Origin: Cenococcum geophilum 1.58
Lineage: Eukaryota; Ascomycota; Dothideomycetes; Gloniales; Gloniaceae
Length of the DNA: 64,000 nucleotides
Direction of reading: 5' to 3'
Assembly: GCA_001692895.1 (NCBI GenBank)
Contig: KV748270.1
Span: 126,194-190,193 of the forward strand
Shown: piece after piece, positions 12,201 through 20,926 of the stretch
Position numbering within the stretch: position 1 is the first letter of the stretch
How the letters are laid out: the number at the start of each line of letters is the position of its first letter
Notes under the pieces: generated by a model
What the model was told of the DNA's origin: nothing
The model's database searches: none
Seen by the model: the letters and a program-made list of their open reading frames with translations, nothing else
Position numbers and translations under genes: made by a program

Positions 12201-14673
12201 CTTAGACGACGAACTTAAGCATTAAGTTCATGTTAAGAAGGTCCTAAAAAAACTATAGAACGCGGGCTTATAAGTTAATATTAAGAAATGCGAGTTTAGG
12301 GTAAAACGTATAAAATACCTCGGGTTTATTATAACTACGGAAGGAATTAAGGTCGACCCTAAGAAGGTAGAGGTAATCCGTAACTAGAAGCCCCCTTATA
12401 TAGTAAAAGGAATCCAGTTCTTCCTTGGTTTTTGTAATTTCTACTACTAGTTTATCCGTAACTACGGAATTATAGTAAAACCTCTTGTATGACTAACCAG
12501 AAAGGATATACCTTTTGTCTTTAACGATAGCTGCATAGAGGCCTTTAAAGAGGTAAAGGATCGGCTTATCTCTTTCCTAATCCTTTATTACTATAACCCG
12601 GACCTTAAATTAATGCTAGAAACAAACGCCTTTAATAGGGTCGTAGCAGGAATCCTATCACAGTTATATCTAGACGGCGAATAGTACCCTATAGCTTTCT
12701 TCTTAAAAATAATAGACCCGGCTAAGTGTAACTATAAAGTACATAATAAAGAAATACTAGCTATTATTTAATTACTCTCCTAATGGCGCGCAGAGCTTAA
12801 AGGTATAAACTCCCGGATTAAGATATATATAGATTATAAAGCCCTAAAGTACTTTATAACTATAAAGCAGCTTACGGGGCGATAAGCCCAGTAAGCTAAA
12901 ATACTCTCCTAATTCTTCTTTACGATTATATATCGTTTTAGTAAGTAAAACTCTAAGGCTAATGCCCTAACCCGAAGAGAATAAGACGTAGGACCCTAAA
13001 ATAAGCTAAAGACCCAATACTAGACGCGCGCCCTCCTTTATCCAAAATAGCTTAACCCACGGATCCTTAAGGAGCTAGACTCTTAGTAAAATAAGCTAGC
13101 ACTAATAAAGGAGTCCTTAGATAAGCTAATAGGGCTAATTAACTGCCTCCTAATTATAAACCGCACGGCTAACGCCCTAAGGGCCCTTCGCGAATAAGCC
13201 GTAAAAGGAGACCCCGATTTTAAGACGGAGGAAGGATTGCTCCTATACTAGGAGCGGCTTATAGTCCCTAACGTTAATAATCTACGGACTAAACTAATCC
13301 GCGAAGCTTATTACTAAGTCTCTACGGTATACCCTAGTAAGAACAAGACCCGTAAAATCATTAACTACCGCTACTACTGGCCGAGAATGGTTGTGGATAT
13401 TAATTAATATATATAGAACTGCGAAGACTGCTAGAGAGCTATAATCCCACGGGATAAAACCCCAGGACTACTTAAGCCACTCCTAATACTAGAGCGCCCT
13501 TAGCAGTATATCTTTATAGACTTCTATAAACTACCTAGGGACCGTAACGGATACGATATAGTTATAGTTATAGTTAACCGCTTTAGTAAACGCCTGTTCT
13601 TAATTCTATGTTATAAGAACATTAATGCCAAAGAGGTAGCCTGGCTATATGTCTATTATGTCTACTAAATCTATAGACCACTAAATACTATTATATCCGA
13701 TTATAGGCTATAGTTTATATCGGCCTTCTGGAATAAGTTTACCTGGATCCTAGGCATTAAGCTAAAGCTTTCTACGGCTTATTACCCCTAGACAGACGGT
13801 TAGATAGAGATCGTAAATTAGTACCTAGACTAAAGGCTTAGGCCCTTTATTAACTATTTTTAAGACAACTGGTCTAAACTACTACCCTTAATAGACTACG
13901 CGCAAGCAACCCTACCCTATAACTCCACAGGGTTTGCCCCAATTTAGCTAAAAATGGGATACTTACCCCGCACAAGCTTTAACTAGAAAAGGCCAAAAAA
14001 ACCCCAGACTATATAAGAGAAGCTATCCTATACTAAGGCCTAACAGTACGCCAAACGATTAGAGGAGGCTTAGACGGTAGCCTGTAAGAACCTAGAAAAA
14101 GCTTAGAGGTCGATGGAATAGCAGGCAAACAAACACTGTCGAGAGCCCGATTTTGCCCCTGGCGATATAGTCTGGGTTATAATAAGGAATTGGAGGACCG
14201 AACGACCTAGCCGTAAGCTGGACTACTAGATGGCAGGACTGTATGAGGTTCTTAAGAAGATAGGCAACTCGTATAAGATAAAGCTCCCAGACTTAATTAG
14301 GGTTCACCCTATCTTTTTGCTAGACAAGTTACGGAAAGCTATAAACGACCCATTGCCTAGACAAAAAAACGAGCCTCCCCTACTAGTTTAAGTAAACGGT
14401 AATAACGAATAGGAGGTTAACGAAATGCTGGCCTGTAAGATAGTACGGGGAGCGCTAAAATACCGTGTCTAATAGAAGGGCTACAATCCTAACCTAACCT
14501 AGTACCCTATATAGAACTTTATAGGCTACCCCTAAAAGCTTAAAGAATTCCATAACCAATACCCTAATACGCCTAAACCCCCGAAGTACCTAGACGAATG
14601 GATGGAATGCTAGCATAATAAAGATAATAAGTTACCGGAAGAATATAGGGATAAAAACGCCCTAAAGCCCTAA
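9300..14673 (+). pseudogene. Gypsy A2 Gag-Pol polyprotein remnant
   Basis: The best-preserved A copy in the nest. Gag is readable at about 9900-10300 (TTGDAQRHLKAKFKDDSP). A zinc knuckle CFNCNK.GHFTLSCPE lies near 10493-10537, with one RIP stop inside it. Protease residues are near 10900-10980. The reverse transcriptase catalytic box YLDDILIYLDDELKH is at about 12178-12222. An integrase core follows near 13505-13760, then a chromodomain near 14400-14600 with the proline/tyrosine-rich tail that ends in RDKNALKP before the stop near 14671. Several in-frame TAG/TAA codons at former Gln/Trp sites prevent expression. One long polyprotein without a Gag/Pol frameshift fits Tf-like fungal chromoviruses. 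Confidence 0.88.
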
Positions 14674-14974
14674 TACAGCTGTCTGCCAAATTCTGCTATA
14701 TTCTGCCATTTTCTACCAGTACCGTAAAATTTCAGATATCTAGGAACTTTAACCGCCGGTTAAAGTTATCTAATTAGTTAGATCCGTGCTAAGACTTTTA
14801 GCGGCTACTCTTTCTAGCCTAGTGCTTCCACTTAGCCTATAATCGCCCTTTGTACTTAGTTAGGACGGACTTATATCCCCTTTGTCTCCTTATCTTATAT
14901 TTTTATAATCCTATATTTATAAGCCTAGTACTACCCTATTTTTTCTAACTAAACCTAAGGGCAGGCTTTCTTTC

Positions 14975-14988
14975 AAAGAGGGGGGTGA
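14975..14988 (+). other. Polypurine tract of Gypsy A2
   Basis: AAAGAGGGGGGTGA directly before the TG of the 3' LTR. It would prime plus-strand DNA synthesis. The same tract precedes the 3' LTRs of A1 (ends at 33029) and A3 (ends at 57416, with one G-to-A change). Confidence 0.85.
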
Positions 14989-15199
14989 TGTAACGGCGCT
15001 ATCGCATGTTACCTACTAAAATTCTACCATATTCTGCTGACCTGCGATTGGCCCGCCTAAAGCTAGCGCCTTGGCGGCTTACCCTATATATTTATTTACA
15101 TCGGTCCTAGTGACCCCTTTTCCTTCTCTTTAGCTTAGTATCTTCGTAATATAGCATTCTACAAGCTTTGGTTCAGAGGCATTTGTACGAGCTGTGACA
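14989..15199 (+). repeat. 3' LTR of Gypsy A2
   Basis: 211 bp, from TGTAACGGCGCTATCGCATG to GCTGTGACA, followed at once by the target duplication CTTAA. Confidence 0.93.
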
Positions 15200-15440
15200 C
15201 TTAATAGTAACCTGGCGTAAGCCCTAGCTAATCTTAAGCGTTCTTAGGATGCGGAATAGAAGGCCTTAAATACTTATATTGCGGCGTTTACTTATCTACT
15301 TTGTCTTAAAAAAGTGCGTAAGAAGGTTTGTTTAAAGGAGTGGAAACTTATTTAATAAGGTCTGCAGGAACTTGGTAATAAAAGAACGGATTCTCTTCTA
15401 ATAGGGAAGGAAATAACTCTAAGTAGTTCGGCAGTCGCTC
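15200..15440 (+). pseudogene. Gypsy B 3' region with possible antisense coiled-coil frame
   Basis: On the plus strand, opposite to gag-pol, this stretch reads as a Lys/Leu/Ala/Gln-rich helical frame (for example LAQALANLKR, CLKKVRKKVCLKEWKL) with RIP-type stops at Gln sites. Copy B2 at about 35460-35700 reads similarly in the matching frame (LAEALTKVQR, AKVYKKVRLKELYL). Agreement between two diverged copies suggests the frame was once under selection, but chance readability cannot be excluded. No function is assigned. Confidence 0.35.
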
Positions 15441-16129
15441 TTTCTAGGTCCCCCTTAGGTAACTCGTTCTTTGGCGATTCCTTATTAATATTACCTAACC
15501 TTTTCTCTTCTAATACTCCTATACCTTTCCTATAGCGTTCTTTAGGTTCTCTAGTAGCTCCTAGGTAGTCTTGTTATAGCCTATTTACTTTACTTTATAC
15601 TATATTTTATTATCTACGTCCTTATAACTAATAATCTTTAAAACTTACTATTTACCTTCCTCTTATCCTCTATATATGTCTACTTTATAAACTAGTGGCT
15701 TAATATTCCCGTATACTGGCTCTAGTATTATAATATGCTGTATAGGGTAGATCTTTATCCTAGTTAGTAGGTTTAACTTAAATATAACTAATGAAATTTT
15801 CTATATAATTTTAAAAGGTCCTAGTCTAACATAATCCAACTTCTTGCTTAGTTGTTAACTCTTAAAATTTTTATATAGTAGCTATACTTTATCTCCCTCC
15901 TTAAGATCTAGTCCCTTAGATCTCTTAGCATCGTAGTACTTTTTCATCCTTTACTATACCACCTTAGCTATTTCCGTAAGGTCTGCGTAAAGATTTATTA
16001 AACTCTTTATTCTTTATTTAGCTATACTACTTATCTTTTTTACTTAATATAGTAATAATAAGGTCCTTGGCTTATATCTATAATTCGCCTTAAATAATAA
16101 CGTGCCTATTCCTTCTTATGGTGTTCTAT
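15441..16129 (-). pseudogene. Gypsy B Pol, C-terminal end (integrase tail and chromodomain)
   Basis: The minus strand reads KYYDAKRSKGLDLKEGDKV, then KKLDYVRLGPFKII, the usual integrase C-terminal GPF/Y module. About 70 residues later comes a chromodomain-like segment (YKVK.IGYNKTT.ELLENL). In plus coordinates the chromodomain lies at about 15500-15640. The frame is interrupted at 16130 by the DIRS-like element and continues at 20927. RIP stops replace Trp and Gln. Confidence 0.85.
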
Positions 16130-16285
16130 CTATCGCAGTCACGTAAGGGGATATTTTAATTTTAACTATATAATTGGGAGGCGCAGGGCTATAAGGTCAC
16201 TCTAGGGCTAGTTCTTAACGGTTTTACTAGTACCTAGCACTTAAACCTGCTAAGGATTTGCCCTAAAGCGACCAGATATCCCTAA
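16125..16285 (+). repeat. DIRS split direct repeat A1 (161 bp)
   Basis: TCTATCTATCGCAGTCACG to GATATCCCTAA. It is nearly identical to 16551-16711, differing by transitions. The first few bases may belong to the target site. Confidence 0.85.
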
Positions 16286-16437
16286 CCGCAAGCCTATAGC
16301 TGCAAAACTATCTAACTGTAGTAGTCGCACTAAAGCGAGTTCTTAGCGGTTTTGCTAGCTCCTAGCACCTGCTGAAGAATTGCCTTAAAGTGCCAACTAT
16401 ATATAATGTATACTAAATGCAAGGGATGGCGGGTGGG

Positions 16438-16550
16438 AAAAGCGAATTAGCCACGTAGTAACTACGTTTAATATTCGCGAATATTATAGGAGGTCTTAGC
16501 ATTATGTATTACTGAGATAAACACTGCTAAGTAATATATAGACGCTAGTA
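16438..16550 (+). repeat. DIRS split direct repeat B1 (113 bp)
   Basis: AAAGCGAATTAGCCACG to GACGCTAGTAT. It matches 20814-20926 over exactly 113 bp; differences are G-to-A or C-to-T in this copy. It directly abuts repeat A2, as expected for a circular-intermediate junction. Confidence 0.88.
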
Positions 16551-16711
16551 TCTATCTATCGTAGTCACGTAAGGGGATATTTTAATTTTAACTATATAAT
16601 TAGGAGGTGTAGGGCTATAAGGTCACTCTAGGGCTAGTTCTTAGCGGTTTTACTAGTACCTAGCACTTAAACCTGCTAAGGATTTGCCCTAAAGCGACTA
16701 GATGTCCCTAA
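16551..16711 (+). repeat. DIRS split direct repeat A2 (161 bp)
   Basis: Second copy of the A repeat, contiguous with B1. The B1-A2 join is the sequence that a circularised DNA copy would carry and that the recombinase would act on. Confidence 0.85.
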
Positions 16712-16738
16712 GCGAAGCTCCTACGCCTAATAAGATAT

Positions 16739-16846
16739 TACCGGATTCTGCCAAATTCTGCTAAATTCTGCTAAATTCTGCTATATTACCGGATTCTGCT
16801 ATATTCTGCCACATTATCGCATTCTGCTATATTCTGCTATAATCTA
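16739..16846. repeat. Iterated ATTCTGCYAW decamers in the DIRS 3' region
   Basis: About eight copies of a 10-bp unit (ATTCTGCCAA, ATTCTGCTAA, ATTCTGCTAT) occur in two or three runs separated by ATTACCGG and ATTATCGC. The same unit occurs in Gypsy A LTRs and its 3' untranslated region. Confidence 0.75.
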
Positions 16847-16876
16847 TAGACCCTGTCTTGTAAGCTAACTAATTAG

Positions 16877-16903
16877 GATTTTCTATGCCCGGTATAGAAA
16901 ATC
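16877..16903. other. Hairpin after the recombinase frame
   Basis: GATTTTCTAT and ATAGAAAATC form a perfect 10-bp stem around a 7-base loop (GCCCGGT), between the end of the DIRS coding region and the repeat block. It may be a 3' end or terminator structure; its role is unknown. Confidence 0.5.
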
Positions 16904-17960
16904 GCTATTAGCTTGCTTACTACTAGCGCCTTAGCGGCCCTCTTAATATCTTTTAATCTGCTACCTAGCAATCCTTACGCTAAGAGCGGTATACTATACT
17001 GGAAGTAAGAGTTAAGGCGACGGAGGTTAGTAGTCTTAGTCCTAATATATAGGCGAAAGGCTTCTGATAACCACTAACCTAGTTGCTGAATTTGCTGATA
17101 TAAACACCCTAAATCTTTAGCGAACTGGGCAGCGCCCTAGTGGAAGGAGTAGTTTAAGTAGCCACTTAGGTTAATTCCAGCGGCTACTAGATGGGAGGAA
17201 AGGATCTTATAAATCCCTAAAGAGGTAAAGGGTTTACCATTAAGACTAAATAAGGGGGAGTTAAGAGGTTAAGGGTCCCTATTAAACAGCTTTGTTATAG
17301 CAGCGACTAGGTATAATAGGCCGCCTACTACCGCGATGGCAATATTAACGCCCTAATGTTGCTTATCGGCTTTACTCTATTTAAGGCGGAATGTTATTCT
17401 ACTAGGCGTAAAGGTGATATCGCGTTAGGTGGCCTTTCTCGCTAGGAAGGTTATTTAGTTCTTAAGCTCCGCCATAGTATACGTAATCTTGCCTATCTGT
17501 AAAAATCTAGCAAATACAAGGGTAAATGCGGCATTAGTGTTAATATCTAGTAGAGATGGGCCGTATGTTACTACCTAGGCTAAAATATCCCTAGTAATGG
17601 GCTGCTTATCCTTTTTTACTAAGGGAGAGATAGCGGCTGCTCTAGTAAGTAATTGGTGTACTGTAGGATCCTTAAATACCGCAATTAAGATGCTGTAATC
17701 TACATAACGTAAGCGAATTGCGGAGATATAGGCTCGTAAGGTTTCGGCCTTAAGTCTGCCTATTTGTGGCTAGGAGGTACTAAACGCGCGGTAGGCAATC
17801 TATTCGCCTAGTTTACGCGGCTTAGCTAGGTAGGGAGAGACTTCTTCAAGTGCACAGTATGACTCCCAGCTGTTGACTGCTGAGGAATAGTTCCTATAGG
17901 TTGCTGGCGTAAGGCTATACTAAAGAAGGAGCGCGTAGAGGTTAGATGGCGCGTTAATAT
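16880..17960 (-). pseudogene. DIRS tyrosine recombinase (YR) remnant
   Basis: The minus strand reads a core-binding domain (TYRNYSSAVNSWESYCA, about 17850-17910; then LRAYISAIRLRYVDYS). Further on comes a catalytic domain with YSFH.GAAQFAKDLG near 17105-17165 and IQQLG.W.SEAFRLYI near 17040-17090. These correspond to the HxxR motif and the LGRW...Y segment carrying the nucleophilic tyrosine of phage-integrase-family recombinases used by DIRS elements. One catalytic-motif codon (the position after FH) is a TAG, consistent with RIP of CGA/TGG-type codons. Such an enzyme would integrate a circular DNA copy without target duplication. Confidence 0.85.
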
Positions 17961-17999
17961 TATCCTTAAAGTTTATAGGTGGTTGTAAGTAGTTTGTTA

Positions 18000-19500
18000 G
18001 GTTTACGGTACCTAGTTAAAACTTATTAGCTTTGGTAGTAGTAAATTAAGGGCCTAGTATAGGTAGAACTAATAAATAGCCGCGGCCTGGAATTAAGATA
18101 GTGTATTAGCTAAGCCATTTAAATCACCTGGGATCTACTTTGCGGATATTGTAATATTATAAGCTATAGTAGCTAGCATAATCTTACGGAGCAATTTGTT
18201 TGCTACACTATAGATAACAGTCTTCTTAATGCCCTAGTGAACTACTATGCTATTAATATAAATAGATAGCGCGCTATATTGCCAGTTAGTGGACTATAGA
18301 TTAAATACGTAAGCAATAGCATGCATCTCTTTCGGATTAATATGGTCTACTTATTAGCTGGGCTTAGGTAATATACTAAACGCCTAAGATTAAGGGAGAT
18401 TGGCGGTATACCACTACTAGTTATCCTCGTGTTTAAGTTCCTTAAAGAAGTAAAAGCCGCTAAACCTAAACCGGGTAGAGGCGTTAGTAAAGAGATAAAT
18501 GCGGGTACACTTAACGTCGTTAAAGAATAATACCCTATTACTTATAGTAAGTAGGTTAAGCTAGATATATAAGTCACTTTGTAACTTAGTGCTAAATCGC
18601 CTAGGTTTATACTTATTTGCTAAAGTCTCTAGCTAAGTAGAAATGAAGATCTAGAGGGATCTAGAGTAAGATTAACCGAGCCTAATTACGTGGGCGCACT
18701 ATGTAAGGTAGCCCGTAAGCTACTAGGCTTAAAGGAATAATAATAAGCTGTATTAGAGTGCGGTAGTGACCTTCTTAATAGCATATAATTGTTTCTATAG
18801 TAATAACTAAGTTTGCATTTATATGGTGTTAATAGTATATCTTAAAACCTTAACAATAGTTCCTATTATATCTTTAGAGCTATTTCGGGGGATACCTAGG
18901 GAGTTAGTGACCGAGATGTAAGTCTGGGTAATAGCCGCTAAGTTATTTAGGTTAGCAAGAATAAAGATAAAGTTATTTAGGTAGTGTTCCACCTTATAGG
19001 GTAGTTATAAATAGAGTATCCAGTGTAGGCCTTCTGCGAAGAGGTTAAATATAAGCGGCACAGTTCGAAGACTAAAGGATAGGCAGTATTCCTGGTAGGT
19101 GACACCTTCCTAGGAGAAGCCTATTAATGTTCTTGCCCTATAGGATAGGGGGACTATACGGAACGCATCTTTAATATCTTTCTTAATTAGTAGACATCCG
19201 CGGCCTATAGAAATAACATAGGCCTAAATAGCGGTAACTATAGTGTATACTAGTGCTCCATATTCTTCTAGGATTATATTATTAACTAAAAATGCTAGTG
19301 AAAAGGAGAGATCATGGATTCGGCGGTATTCTCTATCCGATTTTGGCACTAGGCTAAGAGGTAAAACTATAATAGGCCCTATCGCGATTCTAATACATCC
19401 TTTTACAAAGTCTAATGTTATCTTTTTAGAGATAAGGTTAGCATTATCTTAAGAGGAGTTATAGTTCCTATAAGAGCTTAGGGTAGGAATAGATTCGGCT
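18000..19500 (-). pseudogene. DIRS reverse transcriptase / RNase H remnant
   Basis: Minus-strand motifs are KKDIKDAFRIVPLS (about 19155-19200), then LSFSLRTVPLIFNLFAEGL (about 19020-19090) and HYLNNFIFIL (about 18960-18990). The last equals HYLDDFIF after two Asp-to-Asn RIP changes in the catalytic box. The LPFGLR.AP.IF spacing is characteristic of DIRS-type RT rather than Gypsy, Copia or LINE RT. RNase H should follow toward 18200 but was not resolved residue by residue. Confidence 0.85.
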
Positions 19501-19739
19501 CCTATCTTACAGCTATAGGTTAGGATGCCTACTAAGATAGCTAGCAGGTTGCCCAGGTAGTTAGATAGGAGGGAGTGCTACGCTAAGATCCTTAGGGGCG
19601 ATAGAGAGTAGTAGAGAGCCTTTGCCTTTATAAAGGTAGGGAATAACGGTAACGTATTAGGCCTAGGTCCTAGGCGTATAATTAAAGTTAATATTATAGT
19701 TAGGCTAGACCCTACTTTATAAGGTTCGCCTTACTATTC

Positions 19740-20624
19740 CTAGGCACAAGTTTTAGATAATGCGGTGTAATCTTTACTACACTTTAAGCACTTATACGGG
19801 TATTTACAAGTTATATTATCGCAGCCTCTACTATTAAACTTACGGCAGGTATTAGAGGTATAGAAGGTATTTAACCTAGGTCTCTTTAAGGCGGCAAAGC
19901 TAATAGTACTAGATATCGTAAGGTATAGCGTTATGTACTAGGCTAGTATTTGCCAATTAGCGGGCTCTAATTAGCCATTAGTTATTATAAAAGTGTAGTA
20001 GTTAAGTACTAGATTAAGTATATAACCTACCTAGATATACTAGGTTAATAAGATGCGAATTATATTTATCTAAAGAAGCATACTAGTAATAAGGTCCGGC
20101 GGGTATATATAGAGGGTGCTAGTAATAACCATATAGTTAGTAAAGCCTTTAAACTAGACGCCTTTATTTATAAATAGCTTCCTATTTACCTTTGCATTCC
20201 TTATAACTAGGGTACCGTTCTTAATCTATATCTTATTGGCGATCTTAATCCGAGTAGTATAGACTTAAAGGCGGGCAAGGTTTACTAGGTTAAAGGTGCC
20301 CTTAAAAATGTCTAGATAATCCCTTTTTATAACGCCAGGAAGGTAGAGTTTAAGCGACTTTATGCTAGGAGGGAGAGGCTTACTAAGGTTATTAGTTATA
20401 GTAGCTATTACGGCGGCTTATAAGGCCGAAGCGGCCAAGCCTAACTATAATTAAGCTATTTAAGCCAGGTGGTATTTATGCTGGCGAGCCTCCTTTACTA
20501 GGCGGGCTTTGCGCTCTTCCTTATACTTCTAAATCTCCCTTTTATCTTGGGCTTATTCCCTTTACTCTTTAGCAATTTCGCGCTCTTCTATAGCAGTAGC
20601 GCGTATATTAGCTTTGGACGGCAT
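19740..20624 (-). pseudogene. DIRS Gag-like protein remnant
   Basis: Starts at the ATG complementary to 20622-20624 (MPSKANIRATAIEERE) with a Lys/Glu/Arg/Gln-rich coiled-coil start. After about 250 residues it ends in a cysteine cluster, CRKFNSRGC..ITCKYPYKC then LKCSKDYTALSKTC (about 19760-19860), a C-x(6)-C-x(4)-C-x(4)-C-type array typical of DIRS Gag C-termini. A few TAG/TAA codons fall at Gln sites. It would package the RNA intermediate. Confidence 0.75.
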
Positions 20625-20813
20625 TATAGGGCTAATAGAGGAGGGTGTAACGGTTGTAGATAATAGTGTAGTTGAGGTAAGTCGTCCGGATAGGTTTGCT
20701 TATTAGGATTATATACGCGTACGGATATCCCAGTTGGTTATAAGCGGTAATAGCGTTATAAAATGGTTCTTAAACGAATAAATAATAAATATTAATAAGT
20801 TTAGCGATATTGG

Positions 20814-20926
20814 AAAGCGAATTAGCCACGTAGTAACTGCGTTTGATATTCGCGAATATTGCAGGAGGTCTTAGCATTGTGCGTTGCTGAGATGGACACT
20901 GCCAAGCAATATATAGACGCTAGTAT
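20814..20926 (+). repeat. DIRS split direct repeat B2 (113 bp)
   Basis: The less mutated copy of the B repeat; it keeps several G and C bases that are A and T in B1. It marks the right end of the element. Confidence 0.88.

Larger units (their letters stand above)
9011..15199 (+). mobile_element. Full-length Gypsy A copy A2 (6189 bp), TSD CTTAA
   Basis: The two 211-bp LTRs (9011-9221 and 14989-15199) differ at about ten positions, all C/T or G/A. The element is flanked by perfect 5-bp duplications CTTAA (9006-9010 and 15200-15204). A polypurine tract AAAGAGGGGGGTGA abuts the 3' LTR at 14975-14988. It lies inside Gypsy B, so it inserted after B had landed in A1. It is less RIP-eroded than A1 (more CpA, Gln and Trp codons survive), in keeping with a younger insertion. 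Confidence 0.95.
16130..20926 (-). mobile_element. DIRS-like tyrosine-recombinase retrotransposon with split direct repeats
   Basis: An insertion of about 4.8 kb in Gypsy B. It has no integrase-type target duplication; copy B2 (36631-36655) shows the uninterrupted target. Direct repeats are arranged, on the plus strand, A1 (16125-16285), B1 (16438-16550), A2 (16551-16711), internal region, B2 (20814-20926). Read on the minus coding strand this is the order expected of Ngaro/PAT-type DIRS elements: one terminal repeat, ORFs, then joined copies of both repeats and the second terminal repeat. The coding order on the minus strand is Gag, reverse transcriptase/RNase H, tyrosine recombinase. There are no LTRs, no integrase and no aspartic protease signature. 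RIP stops make it inactive. DIRS order is strongly supported; the subgroup is not. Confidence 0.9.

Noticed and set aside
16739-16846. CRISPR-like array
   Set aside because: The units are directly tandem 10-mers without spacers, in a fungal transposon.
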